From positions 2,418,001-2,482,000 of the forward strand of contig NZ_CP094473.1 of NCBI RefSeq assembly GCF_023347535.1: a stretch of 64,000 nucleotides of DNA, given 5' to 3'. A program made the translations under genes and the position numbers. The DNA is from Faecalibacterium sp. HTF-F. Lineage in GTDB: Bacteria > Bacillota > Clostridia > Oscillospirales > Ruminococcaceae. This document shows, one piece after another, positions 52,651 through 64,000 of the stretch (the first letter of the stretch is position 1; every line of letters begins with the position of its first letter). Below the pieces are notes generated by a model that saw nothing but the letters and a program-made list of their open reading frames with translations, searched no databases and was not told where the DNA came from.

Positions 52651-53511
52651 CTATTGTGCCTCTGTTTCCTTCAGTTTGCAATAAACCTGCTGGATCAGAC
52701 GGCAGTCCGGCAGGGCACGATGCTCTACCTTTTCTGCCAATTGAAAATGCTGCGCCAGCGTCACCAGCTTATAATTTGCGATCCTTGTAAGTTTTCTGCG
52801 GGCAAGCTGTGCAAGGTCCGTCTGGCGGTTGGTCGGTATCGGAAAGTCATGCTGTTTGCAGGCCATGCGCAGAAACTCCAGATCAAAGGCAATGTTATGT
52901 CCCACCAGCGGGTCCTTTCCAATAAACGCCAGAAAGCGCTGCAATGCTTCCCGGGGGTCTGCTCCCTGCTGCAGCTCTGCGGCGCTGAGTCCGGTCAGCG
53001 CCGTGATCTCCGGCGGGATCTTCTCTGCCCTGCAGACCAGTATGGTCAGTTTCTCCACCGGCGCACCGTCCCGGACCCGCAGCGCACCGTACTCGATGAT
53101 GGAATCGGACGCGGCTTTCAGTCCGGTGGTCTCCAGATCGATCACGGTGTAATCCCCTGTGCCCGGCCTTGTTCTGCCCGCTTTCCGCGCCATCTGCTGC
53201 TGCGCCGCTTTGCTGAACCCGGGTTTCAGGTCGATCTGGCTCTGTTGGGTCTGGGGCAGCGGCCGCCGCATCAGCTTGATGCCGTCAAAATCCACGGTCT
53301 CCCATGTGGTATTGTGGGTGCGGAAGTCCATCCGCTGTTCTCCCGCCGCAGTGAACACCAGTGTCGCCTGTCCGTTTTTCAGGTTCTGGCATACCCGCTC
53401 CCACAACGCATCCCGTACGCGGCTGCTCACATTGCCCACATAGACGCCGGTATTGATCTCGCACAGCCATTTGGACAGGTCGCCGCGCAGCTTCGGCGGG
53501 CAGTTCGTCAT
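52651..53511 (-). CDS. cas2: Cas2e fused to a DEDDh (DnaQ-like) exonuclease
   Basis: 286 residues. The first 95 are type I-E Cas2 ('TNCPPKLRGDLSKWLCEINT', 'GVYVGNVSSRVRDALWERV'), the integrase partner of Cas1. After a Gln-rich basic linker, residues 118-280 are a 3'-5' exonuclease: ExoI 'YTVIDLETTGL' (Asp125, Glu127), ExoII 'GHNIAFDLEFL' (Asp210) and ExoIII 'HRALPDCRL' (His264, Asp269), all intact. The exonuclease would trim pre-spacer 3' ends before integration, the task DnaQ/ExoT-type nucleases do in trans elsewhere. Such fusions are known in Streptococcus I-E systems. It begins 8 bp after cas1 and is the last cas gene. Confidence 0.96.
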   Translation of the reverse strand: MTNCPPKLRGDLSKWLCEINTGVYVGNVSSRVRDALWERVCQNLKNGQATLVFTAAGEQRMDFRTHNTTWETVDFDGIKLMRRPLPQTQQSQIDLKPGFSKAAQQQMARKAGRTRPGTGDYTVIDLETTGLKAASDSIIEYGALRVRDGAPVEKLTILVCRAEKIPPEITALTGLSAAELQQGADPREALQRFLAFIGKDPLVGHNIAFDLEFLRMACKQHDFPIPTNRQTDLAQLARRKLTRIANYKLVTLAQHFQLAEKVEHRALPDCRLIQQVYCKLKETEAQ

Positions 53512-53519
53512 GGTAAGAA

Positions 53520-54473
53520 CTACGATGGTTCCTCACCCTCTTCTTTTTCAAAATAATTGATGCCGTTCGCCACCGTGCCGATCCGGTCGTCCCACAGGTA
53601 AACGACTTCCGGCTCCTGCTCCGGCTCGTCTGTATTCAGGAGCAGATAGCGGATATCGTGCACCATGCGTTCCAGAATGTGATGCTCCACCATGGCATCC
53701 CGCACCCGGCGGCGCACCACAGCAGGCAGGTCCTCCGGGGCCTGTGCCGCCACCTCAAAGGCGATGGGAATGGTCACCTCGGCCTTGTACAGGTCGGCGA
53801 TATCGTATACAAAGGAGCACTCGTGCCCCACATGGACAAAGCCCAGACCCGGGGCACAGCCCAACGCCACGATGACCGCATGTGCCAGACCGTACAGACA
53901 GGCGTGCCCGGCAGAAAGTGCCTGATTGACCGCATCGCCGGATGCAAAATCCTCCGGGCGGTACAGCCGGCCGCTCCACGGAACACCGGTGTCCTTGGAC
54001 GCTTTGCGGTACACCTGCCGCACGCGGCTGCCCTCGCGGCCCCGCAGCTGCTGCATGGTCAGGTGGGAGATATCCTCGTCCGGGAAGCGGAGCTGATACA
54101 TCCTGCGCACCACATCCAGATGCTTGCGGGTGTTGCTGACCAGTTCTGCCTGCCGCAGCAGCAGCTGCGCATGGGTGGTCAGCGGGCGGCCATGGGCGTA
54201 ATACCGCACGCCGTGCTCGCCCACCCAAACGGCCCCCACGCCCGTGTCGCCCATAAGCTCCATGGCCCGGTGGGTCACCCGCGTTCCCGGCCCCAGCAGC
54301 AGCACCGAGATGCCTGCCGCCGGGACGGAGACCACTCCTTTTTCGTCCGTCACGGTGATGGCACCGTCCTGTCGGCCAAGGGTACAGTGTTCCAGATACA
54401 AAAAGGTCATCCGGTCCTTCACCTGCGGCAGTGCCTGCAGGTCCGGCCGGATCATGCCCGGCATCTCGTCCAT
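53520..54473 (-). CDS. cas1: CRISPR integrase Cas1e
   Basis: 317 residues. Type I-E Cas1 pattern: 'FLYLEHCTLGRQDGAITVTD', 'ISVLLLGPGTRVTHRAMELM' and metal ligands Glu in 'RGREGSRVRQVYRKAS', His in 'FVHVGHECSFVYDIADLYK' and Asp in the same segment. It inserts new spacers at the leader-end repeat with Cas2. The C-terminal tail is acidic (EKEEGEEPS). Start ATG 54473 lies 1 bp after the cas6e stop, giving coupled translation. Confidence 0.97.
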   Translation of the reverse strand: MDEMPGMIRPDLQALPQVKDRMTFLYLEHCTLGRQDGAITVTDEKGVVSVPAAGISVLLLGPGTRVTHRAMELMGDTGVGAVWVGEHGVRYYAHGRPLTTHAQLLLRQAELVSNTRKHLDVVRRMYQLRFPDEDISHLTMQQLRGREGSRVRQVYRKASKDTGVPWSGRLYRPEDFASGDAVNQALSAGHACLYGLAHAVIVALGCAPGLGFVHVGHECSFVYDIADLYKAEVTIPIAFEVAAQAPEDLPAVVRRRVRDAMVEHHILERMVHDIRYLLLNTDEPEQEPEVVYLWDDRIGTVANGINYFEKEEGEEPS

Positions 54474-54474
54474 C

Positions 54475-55107
54475 TCAGTTTCCTCCGCGCATGACGGTCA
54501 TCAGCCCAAGGCCGTAGGCCTTGCCGCGTCCCATACCCTGACACAGCAGTGCCCGGAACTGCTCTGGGTCGGTCACCTGCAAAACACCCTCGTAGGTCAC
54601 TGCCAGCAGGGTCACAGGCCGGATGCCATGCTTGGCAAAGTGCTGCCACTGCACCCGGGTCACAGTAAATTCCTCTTCCCGCAAAGCAAAGCCATGCTTT
54701 GCAGCGCGGTCCAGCAGCCACTGCTTCTGATACTTTGTCGAGCAGTGCGCCGCCACAGTTCCCCGCTCTGCGGGTGCCTTGGGGTCTTTGCAGCATTTGG
54801 TGGGATTTGCGGTCAGCCGGAACTGCCAGCTGCTGCCCGGCTCCACCCGCTGCAAAAGCGGGTCGTAGCTGCGGGTCTCCGCAGCCGCTCCGGTGCCGAA
54901 CTGCTCCACCACGCCGGACAGCTCCGGCACATCCTCGCTGAGCAGCAGCAGATACAGCCGCCCTCCCAGACGATCCAGCCGCCACAGCCTGCGGCGGCGC
55001 TCCCCCGTAAAGGCGCTTTCCACTGCGCCGTGCAATTTCTGCGGTGCCGCCAGTGCTGCCATGGTGCTGCGGCGGGTGGGATCGAGCTCTACCCGTGATA
55101 AATACAT
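54475..55107 (-). CDS. cas6e: crRNA endoribonuclease Cas6e
   Basis: 210 residues from ATG 55107, preceded by GGGGGCGAGAGG; the frame extending to 55497 overlaps cas5 and is not coding. It starts 'MYLSRVELDPTRRSTMAALA' with the His-containing 'PQKLHGAVESAF' (catalytic His region) and ends with the Gly-rich RNA-binding loop 'QGMGRGKAYGLGLMTVM', both hallmarks of Cas6e. It cuts the repeat transcript at the base of the CCCCGC/GCGGGG hairpin and stays bound as part of Cascade. Confidence 0.95.
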   Translation of the reverse strand: MYLSRVELDPTRRSTMAALAAPQKLHGAVESAFTGERRRRLWRLDRLGGRLYLLLLSEDVPELSGVVEQFGTGAAAETRSYDPLLQRVEPGSSWQFRLTANPTKCCKDPKAPAERGTVAAHCSTKYQKQWLLDRAAKHGFALREEEFTVTRVQWQHFAKHGIRPVTLLAVTYEGVLQVTDPEQFRALLCQGMGRGKAYGLGLMTVMRGGN

Positions 55108-55120
55108 CCTCTCGCCCCCT

Positions 55121-55783
55121 TTACAATTCCCGGAACGGGTCATGCTCCGTCTTTTCCGGGCTGTCCGGCATGGTCTGCCAGAGCTCCCGCGCCGAGCGGT
55201 AGCCGTACTGCCGATGGCGCGGGTCAAAGCTGACCGGCACATCCCGCTGCACAGCCGTGCCCGGCTCCAGCGGGTCGGCGTCCAGCACCAGCCGCCAATG
55301 CCGCCCCGGACACAGAGGCGGTTCTGTCTGCAGTGCTTCCTGCAAAGAACATTGCCGCAGTCCCAGACAAAGCGGCAGGGTGGGCGGGCAGGACCGGCGG
55401 CCCAGATACAGCGGAAAGGCCGGGTGCAGCAGCGCCTGCTGCAGCTGCTGCAAAAGGGCAGTGTCTTCGCTTTCGATCCCAGCCAGAAACACGGCATCCT
55501 GCAGATAGTGGCGGTAGGTCACATAAGAGGTCTTTTGGTCCTGCGCCTTTGCAGTGTGGTAGTCCACAAGCAGCTGCCCTTCCCGCTCCACGCGGACGCC
55601 GAACCGCAGCTGTGCCAGCCGGGCCAGCGCTTCACTCTCGTCCCGCCGCAGCCCCAGAGCCGCCGCCAGAAGGCCGATGACGCCGCTTTTGGTGGGTTCC
55701 CGATTGGTTTTGCGGGTCTCAAATTTGGAGTCCGCGCCCCACGCCTGCAAAGGCGCCGCCAGCCGAAGCAACAGCGTTGCCAT
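55121..55783 (-). CDS. cas5e: Cascade subunit Cas5e
   Basis: 220 residues. 'LLLRLAAPLQAWGADSKFET' followed by 'RKTNREPTKSGVIGLLAAAL' is the Cas5e N-terminal RAMP core; 'DQKTSYVTYRHYLQDAVFLA' and 'PFPLYLGRRSCPP'-type segments follow. It caps the 5' handle of the crRNA in Cascade. The start overlaps the cas7e stop by one base (TAATG). Confidence 0.96.
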   Translation of the reverse strand: MATLLLRLAAPLQAWGADSKFETRKTNREPTKSGVIGLLAAALGLRRDESEALARLAQLRFGVRVEREGQLLVDYHTAKAQDQKTSYVTYRHYLQDAVFLAGIESEDTALLQQLQQALLHPAFPLYLGRRSCPPTLPLCLGLRQCSLQEALQTEPPLCPGRHWRLVLDADPLEPGTAVQRDVPVSFDPRHRQYGYRSARELWQTMPDSPEKTEHDPFREL

Positions 55784-56847
55784 TACCCCACCTCATTTCC
55801 GGCAAGCGCATCCCGGACAGCCTTTTCCAGCGCGTCCAGCATGGCCTTTGCCGTCTGTGCCGGAGCCAGTGCCTCCAGACCGCTGCCCACGGTAAAGCTC
55901 TGGGCCGGGGCCTCGGCAAAGCTGCTGTACATCTGCTGCGCGTACTGTGCCAGCGCCGCCTTGGAAGGTTCGGCATAGCCCTGCATACTGCGGGGCACGG
56001 CACGCTCGAATGCGCCGCACAGGTTCACCGGCTGATCTTCCCGGATGGTCACATAGACTGCATCCGGCAGGGTGCGGTTTGCAAAGCTGTTCTGTTTGCC
56101 GGTGGGCATGGAGAACAAAAACGCCTCGCCAAAGGCCCGCACCGTTTCCGCTGCCTGCTCTGCGCCCAGCTTCCCGGCCAGCTCCATCACATTCACCGTG
56201 GCATAGCGGTACAGGGTGGAGGAGTTGTACTCCACCGTGCCCAGATGGCCTGCACCGGCATTGTCCTCTGCCTGACAATCGTCCACTGCGGTAAAGTAAT
56301 CGTACTCGTTCTGCACGGCATGGGTGGAGATGCTGTGGGCCACCTGCGCAGCGGCATCATATTTCAAGGAAGCTTTTTGCGCCACCATGCGGCCAAACAG
56401 CACCATATCTGCCGAAGGATTTTCTCTCAACGCCTCTTCATATTTTTCATCCTTCGTGCATCCTCCAACAGCCAGCTCTGCCAGCGCCTTTGCCTGTGCA
56501 GAACTTATGAAAACCAAGGCATCCGTTCCCTTTTTATCATCGCTCTTAATACCAACATATTTCAGAGCCTCTTTTGCCATCTTGTCTGCTTTCTTCTGTT
56601 CCGAGTCCAGCACAAGGATCTGCTCCTTCACCAGATCGGCAACTTTTTTGGTGCGCTTGCCCACATCCAGCCGGGCGTTTTCCGCAAAGGCAGCGCGCAT
56701 GGCGTGCTTCCACGCCTGCGAGGATACCCGGGCACGGGTCACACCGCCGTACACGGCCGTTTTGGGGCTGCCGGTGTCGTCCCGGTTGATGCAGCTGGGC
56801 GGTACGGTCTGCAAAATGTGGAAATCAACATACAGGCGCTTGTTCAT
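55783..56847 (-). CDS. cas7e: Cascade backbone subunit Cas7e
   Basis: 354 residues from ATG 56847 (AAAGGAG 8 bp upstream); a TTG two codons earlier is less likely. Cas7e features: 'YVDFHILQTVPPSCINRDDT' then 'GSPKTAVYGGVTRARVSSQA' in the RNA-binding palm, and 'TRVSSQAWKHAMR'-like text. Six copies form the helical backbone along the crRNA spacer. It starts 2 bp after the cse2 stop. Also called Cse4/CasC. Confidence 0.96.
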   Translation of the reverse strand: MNKRLYVDFHILQTVPPSCINRDDTGSPKTAVYGGVTRARVSSQAWKHAMRAAFAENARLDVGKRTKKVADLVKEQILVLDSEQKKADKMAKEALKYVGIKSDDKKGTDALVFISSAQAKALAELAVGGCTKDEKYEEALRENPSADMVLFGRMVAQKASLKYDAAAQVAHSISTHAVQNEYDYFTAVDDCQAEDNAGAGHLGTVEYNSSTLYRYATVNVMELAGKLGAEQAAETVRAFGEAFLFSMPTGKQNSFANRTLPDAVYVTIREDQPVNLCGAFERAVPRSMQGYAEPSKAALAQYAQQMYSSFAEAPAQSFTVGSGLEALAPAQTAKAMLDALEKAVRDALAGNEVG

Positions 56848-56849
56848 GG

Positions 56850-57470
56850 TCAATTCTCCTTTTCATTCTCTTCCGGTGCAGGCTTCGAGTCACGGTACAG
56901 GTCCTGTCCCCACCGCAGACGGACGTTGGCGGGGATCTGCGCATACCGCGGGTCGGTGCATTGCAATTCATACAGGTCTGCCGCAAGCTGCGGATAGTCC
57001 AGCGGGATGCCGCCATTCTTTGCGGCGCTCAGCAGCTGGATCATGCCCCGCAGATGGTGGCTGATCTCGGTGATCTCTTCTGCGGTGGCCAGCGCATTGA
57101 ACCGCCGCAGCACGCTGGCTTCGGTCCAGTCCTGTCCGGCAGGGGTGTTCCGCTCTGCCAGCTGGCGCACCGCCCGGCCCAGCGTATTGCCCGGGCGGTT
57201 CATGGGCTGGTCGTTTCCCTGCTGATGCACGGCGTACAGGGTCAGGGCAAGGTAGACCGCCCACTCTGCGTGGGAAGGGCCGTTTTTCCCGCCCTGAAAG
57301 CTTTCCGGCATTCCCCGCAGAAAACTCCCCCACAGCTCCGGCAGATCGCCGGGTGCGCGGCCAACGCCCCGCCGCAGCTTTGCCAGTTCTGCCCGCCGCT
57401 GGTTGTCCGGCAGGGCCCAAAGCCAGTGCAGCCGCTGCGCCGTATAGATTCTGACGTCCTGTGTTTTCAT
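56850..57470 (-). CDS. cse2: Cascade small subunit Cse2
   Basis: 206 residues, all-helical. 'RAELAKLRRGVGRAPGDLPE' followed by 'LWGSF' is the family opening, and 'ERNTPAGQDWTEASVLRRFN' plus 'LRGMIQLLSAAKNGGIPLDY' complete it. Two copies sit in the belly of Cascade and stabilise the R-loop. The C-terminus is charged (PAPEENEKEN). It lies 12 bp after the cse1 stop. Confidence 0.95.
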   Translation of the reverse strand: MKTQDVRIYTAQRLHWLWALPDNQRRAELAKLRRGVGRAPGDLPELWGSFLRGMPESFQGGKNGPSHAEWAVYLALTLYAVHQQGNDQPMNRPGNTLGRAVRQLAERNTPAGQDWTEASVLRRFNALATAEEITEISHHLRGMIQLLSAAKNGGIPLDYPQLAADLYELQCTDPRYAQIPANVRLRWGQDLYRDSKPAPEENEKEN

Positions 57471-57482
57471 CCAATTCCCCCT

Positions 57483-61960
<4,478 letters not shown>

Positions 61961-61990
61961 TCATCCTGCCATACTCTGATTTCCGTTTCA

Positions 61991-62019
61991 AAGATACGCC
62001 TCTGCCTTTCTGCTGTCAA
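61991..62019 (-). promoter_or_regulatory. cas operon promoter
   Basis: TTGACA (62019-62014), 17 bp, TATCTT (61996-61991) on the minus strand, predicting a leader of about 160 nt before cas3. Confidence 0.7.
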
Positions 62020-62071
62020 CGGCACCACTCAAATTCATCAAAGTTCCGAAAAAAAGCTTTCTTCTTTGTGC

Positions 62072-62116
62072 AAAAAACCGCCCCGGCTTCCTGCTTCGGA
62101 AACCGGGGCGGTTCGT
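62072..62116 (-). terminator. ppdK terminator
   Basis: AACCGCCCCGG and CCGGGGCGGTT pair around GAAGCAGGAAG; TTTTTTG follows on the minus strand. Confidence 0.9.
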
Positions 62117-62151
62117 TTGTTTTATTGGTGCTTTTTCAAGCGCTCACGCAA

Positions 62152-64000
62152 TTACTTGCGGGGGTTCTTGATAGCAGCCTGAGCGGCAGCCAGACGTGCG
62201 ATAGGCACACGGAAGGGAGAGCAGCTGACGTAGTCCAGACCGACATTGTGGCAGAACTCCACGCTCGTGGGGTCGCCGCCGTGCTCGCCGCAGATGCCCA
62301 GACCCAGATCGGGACGGGTCTCGCGGCCGTCGTGGGCAGCCATCTTGACCAGCTTGCCGACGCCGATTTGATCCAGATGCTGGAACGGATCGCTCTCGTA
62401 GATCTTGTTCTCGTAGTATGCGCCCAGGAACTTGGCAGCGTCATCACGGCTGAAGCCGAAGGTCATCTGGGTCAGGTCGTTGGTGCCGAAGCTGAAGAAC
62501 TCAGCTTCCTTGGCGATCTCGCCGGCAGTCAGGGCTGCGCGGGGGATCTCGATCATGGTACCGACCTGATACTTCATCTCAACGCCTGCGGCAGCGATCA
62601 GCTCATCTGCGACCTTGACCACAACGTCCTTGACGAACTTCAGCTCCTTGACCTCGCCGACCAGCGGGATCATGATGTGCGGGGTGATCACATGACCGGT
62701 CTCAGCAGAGACGTTCAGAGCAGCCTTGATGACAGCGCGGGTCTGCATAGCTGCGATCTCGGGGTAGGTGACAGCCAGACGGCAGCCGCGGTGACCCATC
62801 ATGGGGTTGAACTCATGCAGAGAAGTAACCACGTTCTTCAGGTCATCGAAGGTCATGCCCATATCGGCAGCCAGCTCCTTGATGTCCTCGTCCTTGGTGG
62901 GCAGGAACTCGTGCAGAGGCGGATCCAGATAACGAATGGTCATCGGGCGCTCACCCATGATGCGGTACATGGCCTCGAAGTCACCCTGCTGGAACGGCTC
63001 GACCTTGGCCAGAGCAGCTTCGCGCTCTTCCACGGTACGTGCGCAGATCATCTCACGGACAGCCTTGATGCGATCCTCGGCGAAGAACATGTGCTCGGTA
63101 CGGCACAGGCCGATGCCCTCAGCACCCAGATCCACTGCCTGCTGTGCGTCGCGCGGGTTATCAGCGTTGGTCATGACCAGCAGCTGACGAGCAGCGTCTG
63201 CCCAGCCCATGAAGCGGTTGAAGTTCTTATTGCCGGTAGCGGCCACGGTAGCGACCTGCTCGCCGTAGATGTTGCCGGTGGAACCATCGATGGAGATCCA
63301 GTCGCCCTCGACGAACTTGTGGCCGTTGATCTCGAAGGTCTTTGCTTCCTCGTCGATCTTGACCTCGTTGTCATTGCCGCAGCCGGAGACACAGCAGGTA
63401 CCCATACCACGGGCAACAACAGCTGCGTGGCTGGTCATGCCGCCGCGGACGGTCAGGATGCCCTGAGAGACCTGCATGCCCACGATATCCTCGGGAGAAG
63501 TCTCCAGACGCACCAGAACGACCTTCTTCATCTTGCCGGACTTGACCATCTCCTCTGCCTCTTCAGCAGTAAAGACGATCTGACCGCAGGCAGAACCGGG
63601 AGAAGCTGCCAGACCCTTGCCGACGACCTCGGCGGCCTTCAGGGCAGCAGCGTCGAACTGGGGATGCAGCAGGGTATCCAGCTGCTTGGGCTCCACGCGC
63701 AGGACAGCTTCCTGCTCGGTGATCATACCCTCGTCCACCAGATCACATGCGATCTGCAGAGCAGCCTGTGCGGTACGCTTGCCGTTACGGGTCTGCAGCA
63801 TGTACAGGTGGCCGTCCTCGATGGTGAACTCCATATCCTGCATATCGCGGAAGTAGTTCTCCAGACGGGTTGCGATCTCAACGAACTGATCGTACACCTC
63901 AGGCATCTGATCCTTCAGGTGGCTGATGGGAGAAGGAGTGCGCACGCCTGCGACGACGTCCTCGCCCTGTGCATTGATCAGGTACTCGCCCATCAGCTTC
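62152..64000 (-). CDS. ppdK: Pyruvate, phosphate dikinase, C-terminal part
   Basis: At least 615 residues are visible; the frame is open to the window edge, so about 260 N-terminal residues are missing from view (usual total about 875). The visible part starts in the nucleotide-binding region ('YMLQTRNGKRTAQAALQIAC'), then the swivelling phosphohistidine domain with the catalytic His in 'GGMTSHAAVVARGMG', and the C-terminal PEP/pyruvate TIM barrel ('EGIGLCRTEHMFF', 'MGHRGCRLAV', 'EFFSFGTNDLTQMTFG', 'LGICGEHGGDP'). It interconverts pyruvate, ATP and phosphate with PEP, AMP and pyrophosphate, either for glycolysis with PPi or for gluconeogenesis. Terminator follows. Confidence 0.96.
   Translation of the reverse strand, partial: KLMGEYLINAQGEDVVAGVRTPSPISHLKDQMPEVYDQFVEIATRLENYFRDMQDMEFTIEDGHLYMLQTRNGKRTAQAALQIACDLVDEGMITEQEAVLRVEPKQLDTLLHPQFDAAALKAAEVVGKGLAASPGSACGQIVFTAEEAEEMVKSGKMKKVVLVRLETSPEDIVGMQVSQGILTVRGGMTSHAAVVARGMGTCCVSGCGNDNEVKIDEEAKTFEINGHKFVEGDWISIDGSTGNIYGEQVATVAATGNKNFNRFMGWADAARQLLVMTNADNPRDAQQAVDLGAEGIGLCRTEHMFFAEDRIKAVREMICARTVEEREAALAKVEPFQQGDFEAMYRIMGERPMTIRYLDPPLHEFLPTKDEDIKELAADMGMTFDDLKNVVTSLHEFNPMMGHRGCRLAVTYPEIAAMQTRAVIKAALNVSAETGHVITPHIMIPLVGEVKELKFVKDVVVKVADELIAAAGVEMKYQVGTMIEIPRAALTAGEIAKEAEFFSFGTNDLTQMTFGFSRDDAAKFLGAYYENKIYESDPFQHLDQIGVGKLVKMAAHDGRETRPDLGLGICGEHGGDPTSVEFCHNVGLDYVSCSPFRVPIARLAAAQAAIKNPRK

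Noticed and set aside
54475..55497. 340-residue version of Cas6e
   Set aside because: The first 130 residues are a shadow of cas5e in another frame; ATG 55107 gives the family's usual length.

Overview
The window looks like a chromosomal segment of a gut clostridium, most likely Faecalibacterium or a close Ruminococcaceae/Oscillospiraceae relative. This is inferred from the GC-rich, low-GC-Gram-positive style genes (strong AGGAGG ribosome sites, T-box control of cysS, ECF sigma/anti-sigma pair), fermentative enzymes (PflB/PflA, pyruvate phosphate dikinase), a pectin/uronate catabolic cluster, and the dispersed CCCTCTCAG...CTGAGAGGG intergenic elements. No rRNA or tRNA gene was seen. The first gene (DUF5685-like) and the last (ppdK) run off the window.

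Layout. 1-4.1 kb: DUF5685-like protein, DnaJ-domain protein, a secreted protein, a GntR/FCD regulator and a PAP2-like membrane phosphatase. 4.3-9.3 kb: a HAD phosphatase, then a 2-keto-3-deoxygluconate pathway cluster (KDPG aldolase fused to a VOC-like domain, kdgK, kduI, kduD) that takes unsaturated-uronate products to pyruvate and glyceraldehyde-3-phosphate. A near-identical 12-15 bp sequence lies at the gntR promoter and at the cluster promoter, which suggests GntR controls both. 9.5-17.3 kb: lipoprotein, MscL with a zinc ribbon, Tat-exported alkaline phosphatase, a second HAD, an exonuclease with a zinc ribbon, a relatively AT-rich MATE exporter and a VTT membrane protein. 17.6-22.2 kb: MarR regulator with a heterodimeric ABC exporter. 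22.6-27.8 kb: LRR protein, VWA/metallopeptidase-like protein, MoxR ATPase and AEC transporter. 27.9-31.5 kb: GDPD, 6-phospho-beta-glucosidase and purC.

31.5-31.83 kb holds the most interesting non-annotated locus: a 20-residue hydrophobic, basic-tailed peptide on the minus strand with a perfect ribosome site and promoter. Opposite it, a consensus promoter (TTGACA-N17-TATAAT) on the plus strand drives a roughly 90-nt RNA that ends in an intrinsic terminator overlapping the peptide's last codons. This is the architecture of a type I toxin-antitoxin pair. 31.9-34.5 kb: ECF sigma, anti-sigma and two membrane proteins. 34.6-42.8 kb: BirA; a stand-alone adenylation enzyme, carrier protein and condensation-like protein in one operon; divergent from it an acyltransferase-3 membrane protein, a coiled-coil protein and a GT4 glycosyltransferase. 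42.8-51.5 kb: ROK kinase, cysS with T-box, pflA, pflB with GTTAG-N6-CTAAC palindromes upstream, and an LPG-synthase-like flippase-domain protein.

51.7-62.0 kb: a complete type I-E CRISPR-Cas system on the minus strand (cas3, cse1, cse2, cas7e, cas5e, cas6e, cas1e, cas2e fused to a DEDDh exonuclease) followed by 15 canonical 28-bp repeats and one decayed terminal repeat. Two adjacent spacers are duplicated as a 122-bp block. 62.1-64 kb: the C-terminal part of ppdK.

Two dispersed intergenic families stand out. One is a modular terminator element (motif with GCCCTCCGCTTCGCTCTGGGC followed by a hairpin whose arms co-vary around a conserved TCTGCGGA loop) at the 3' ends of mscL, the VTT gene, cysS and pflA and elsewhere. 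The other is a roughly 170-bp MITE-like inverted-repeat element found four times, often touching a stop codon.
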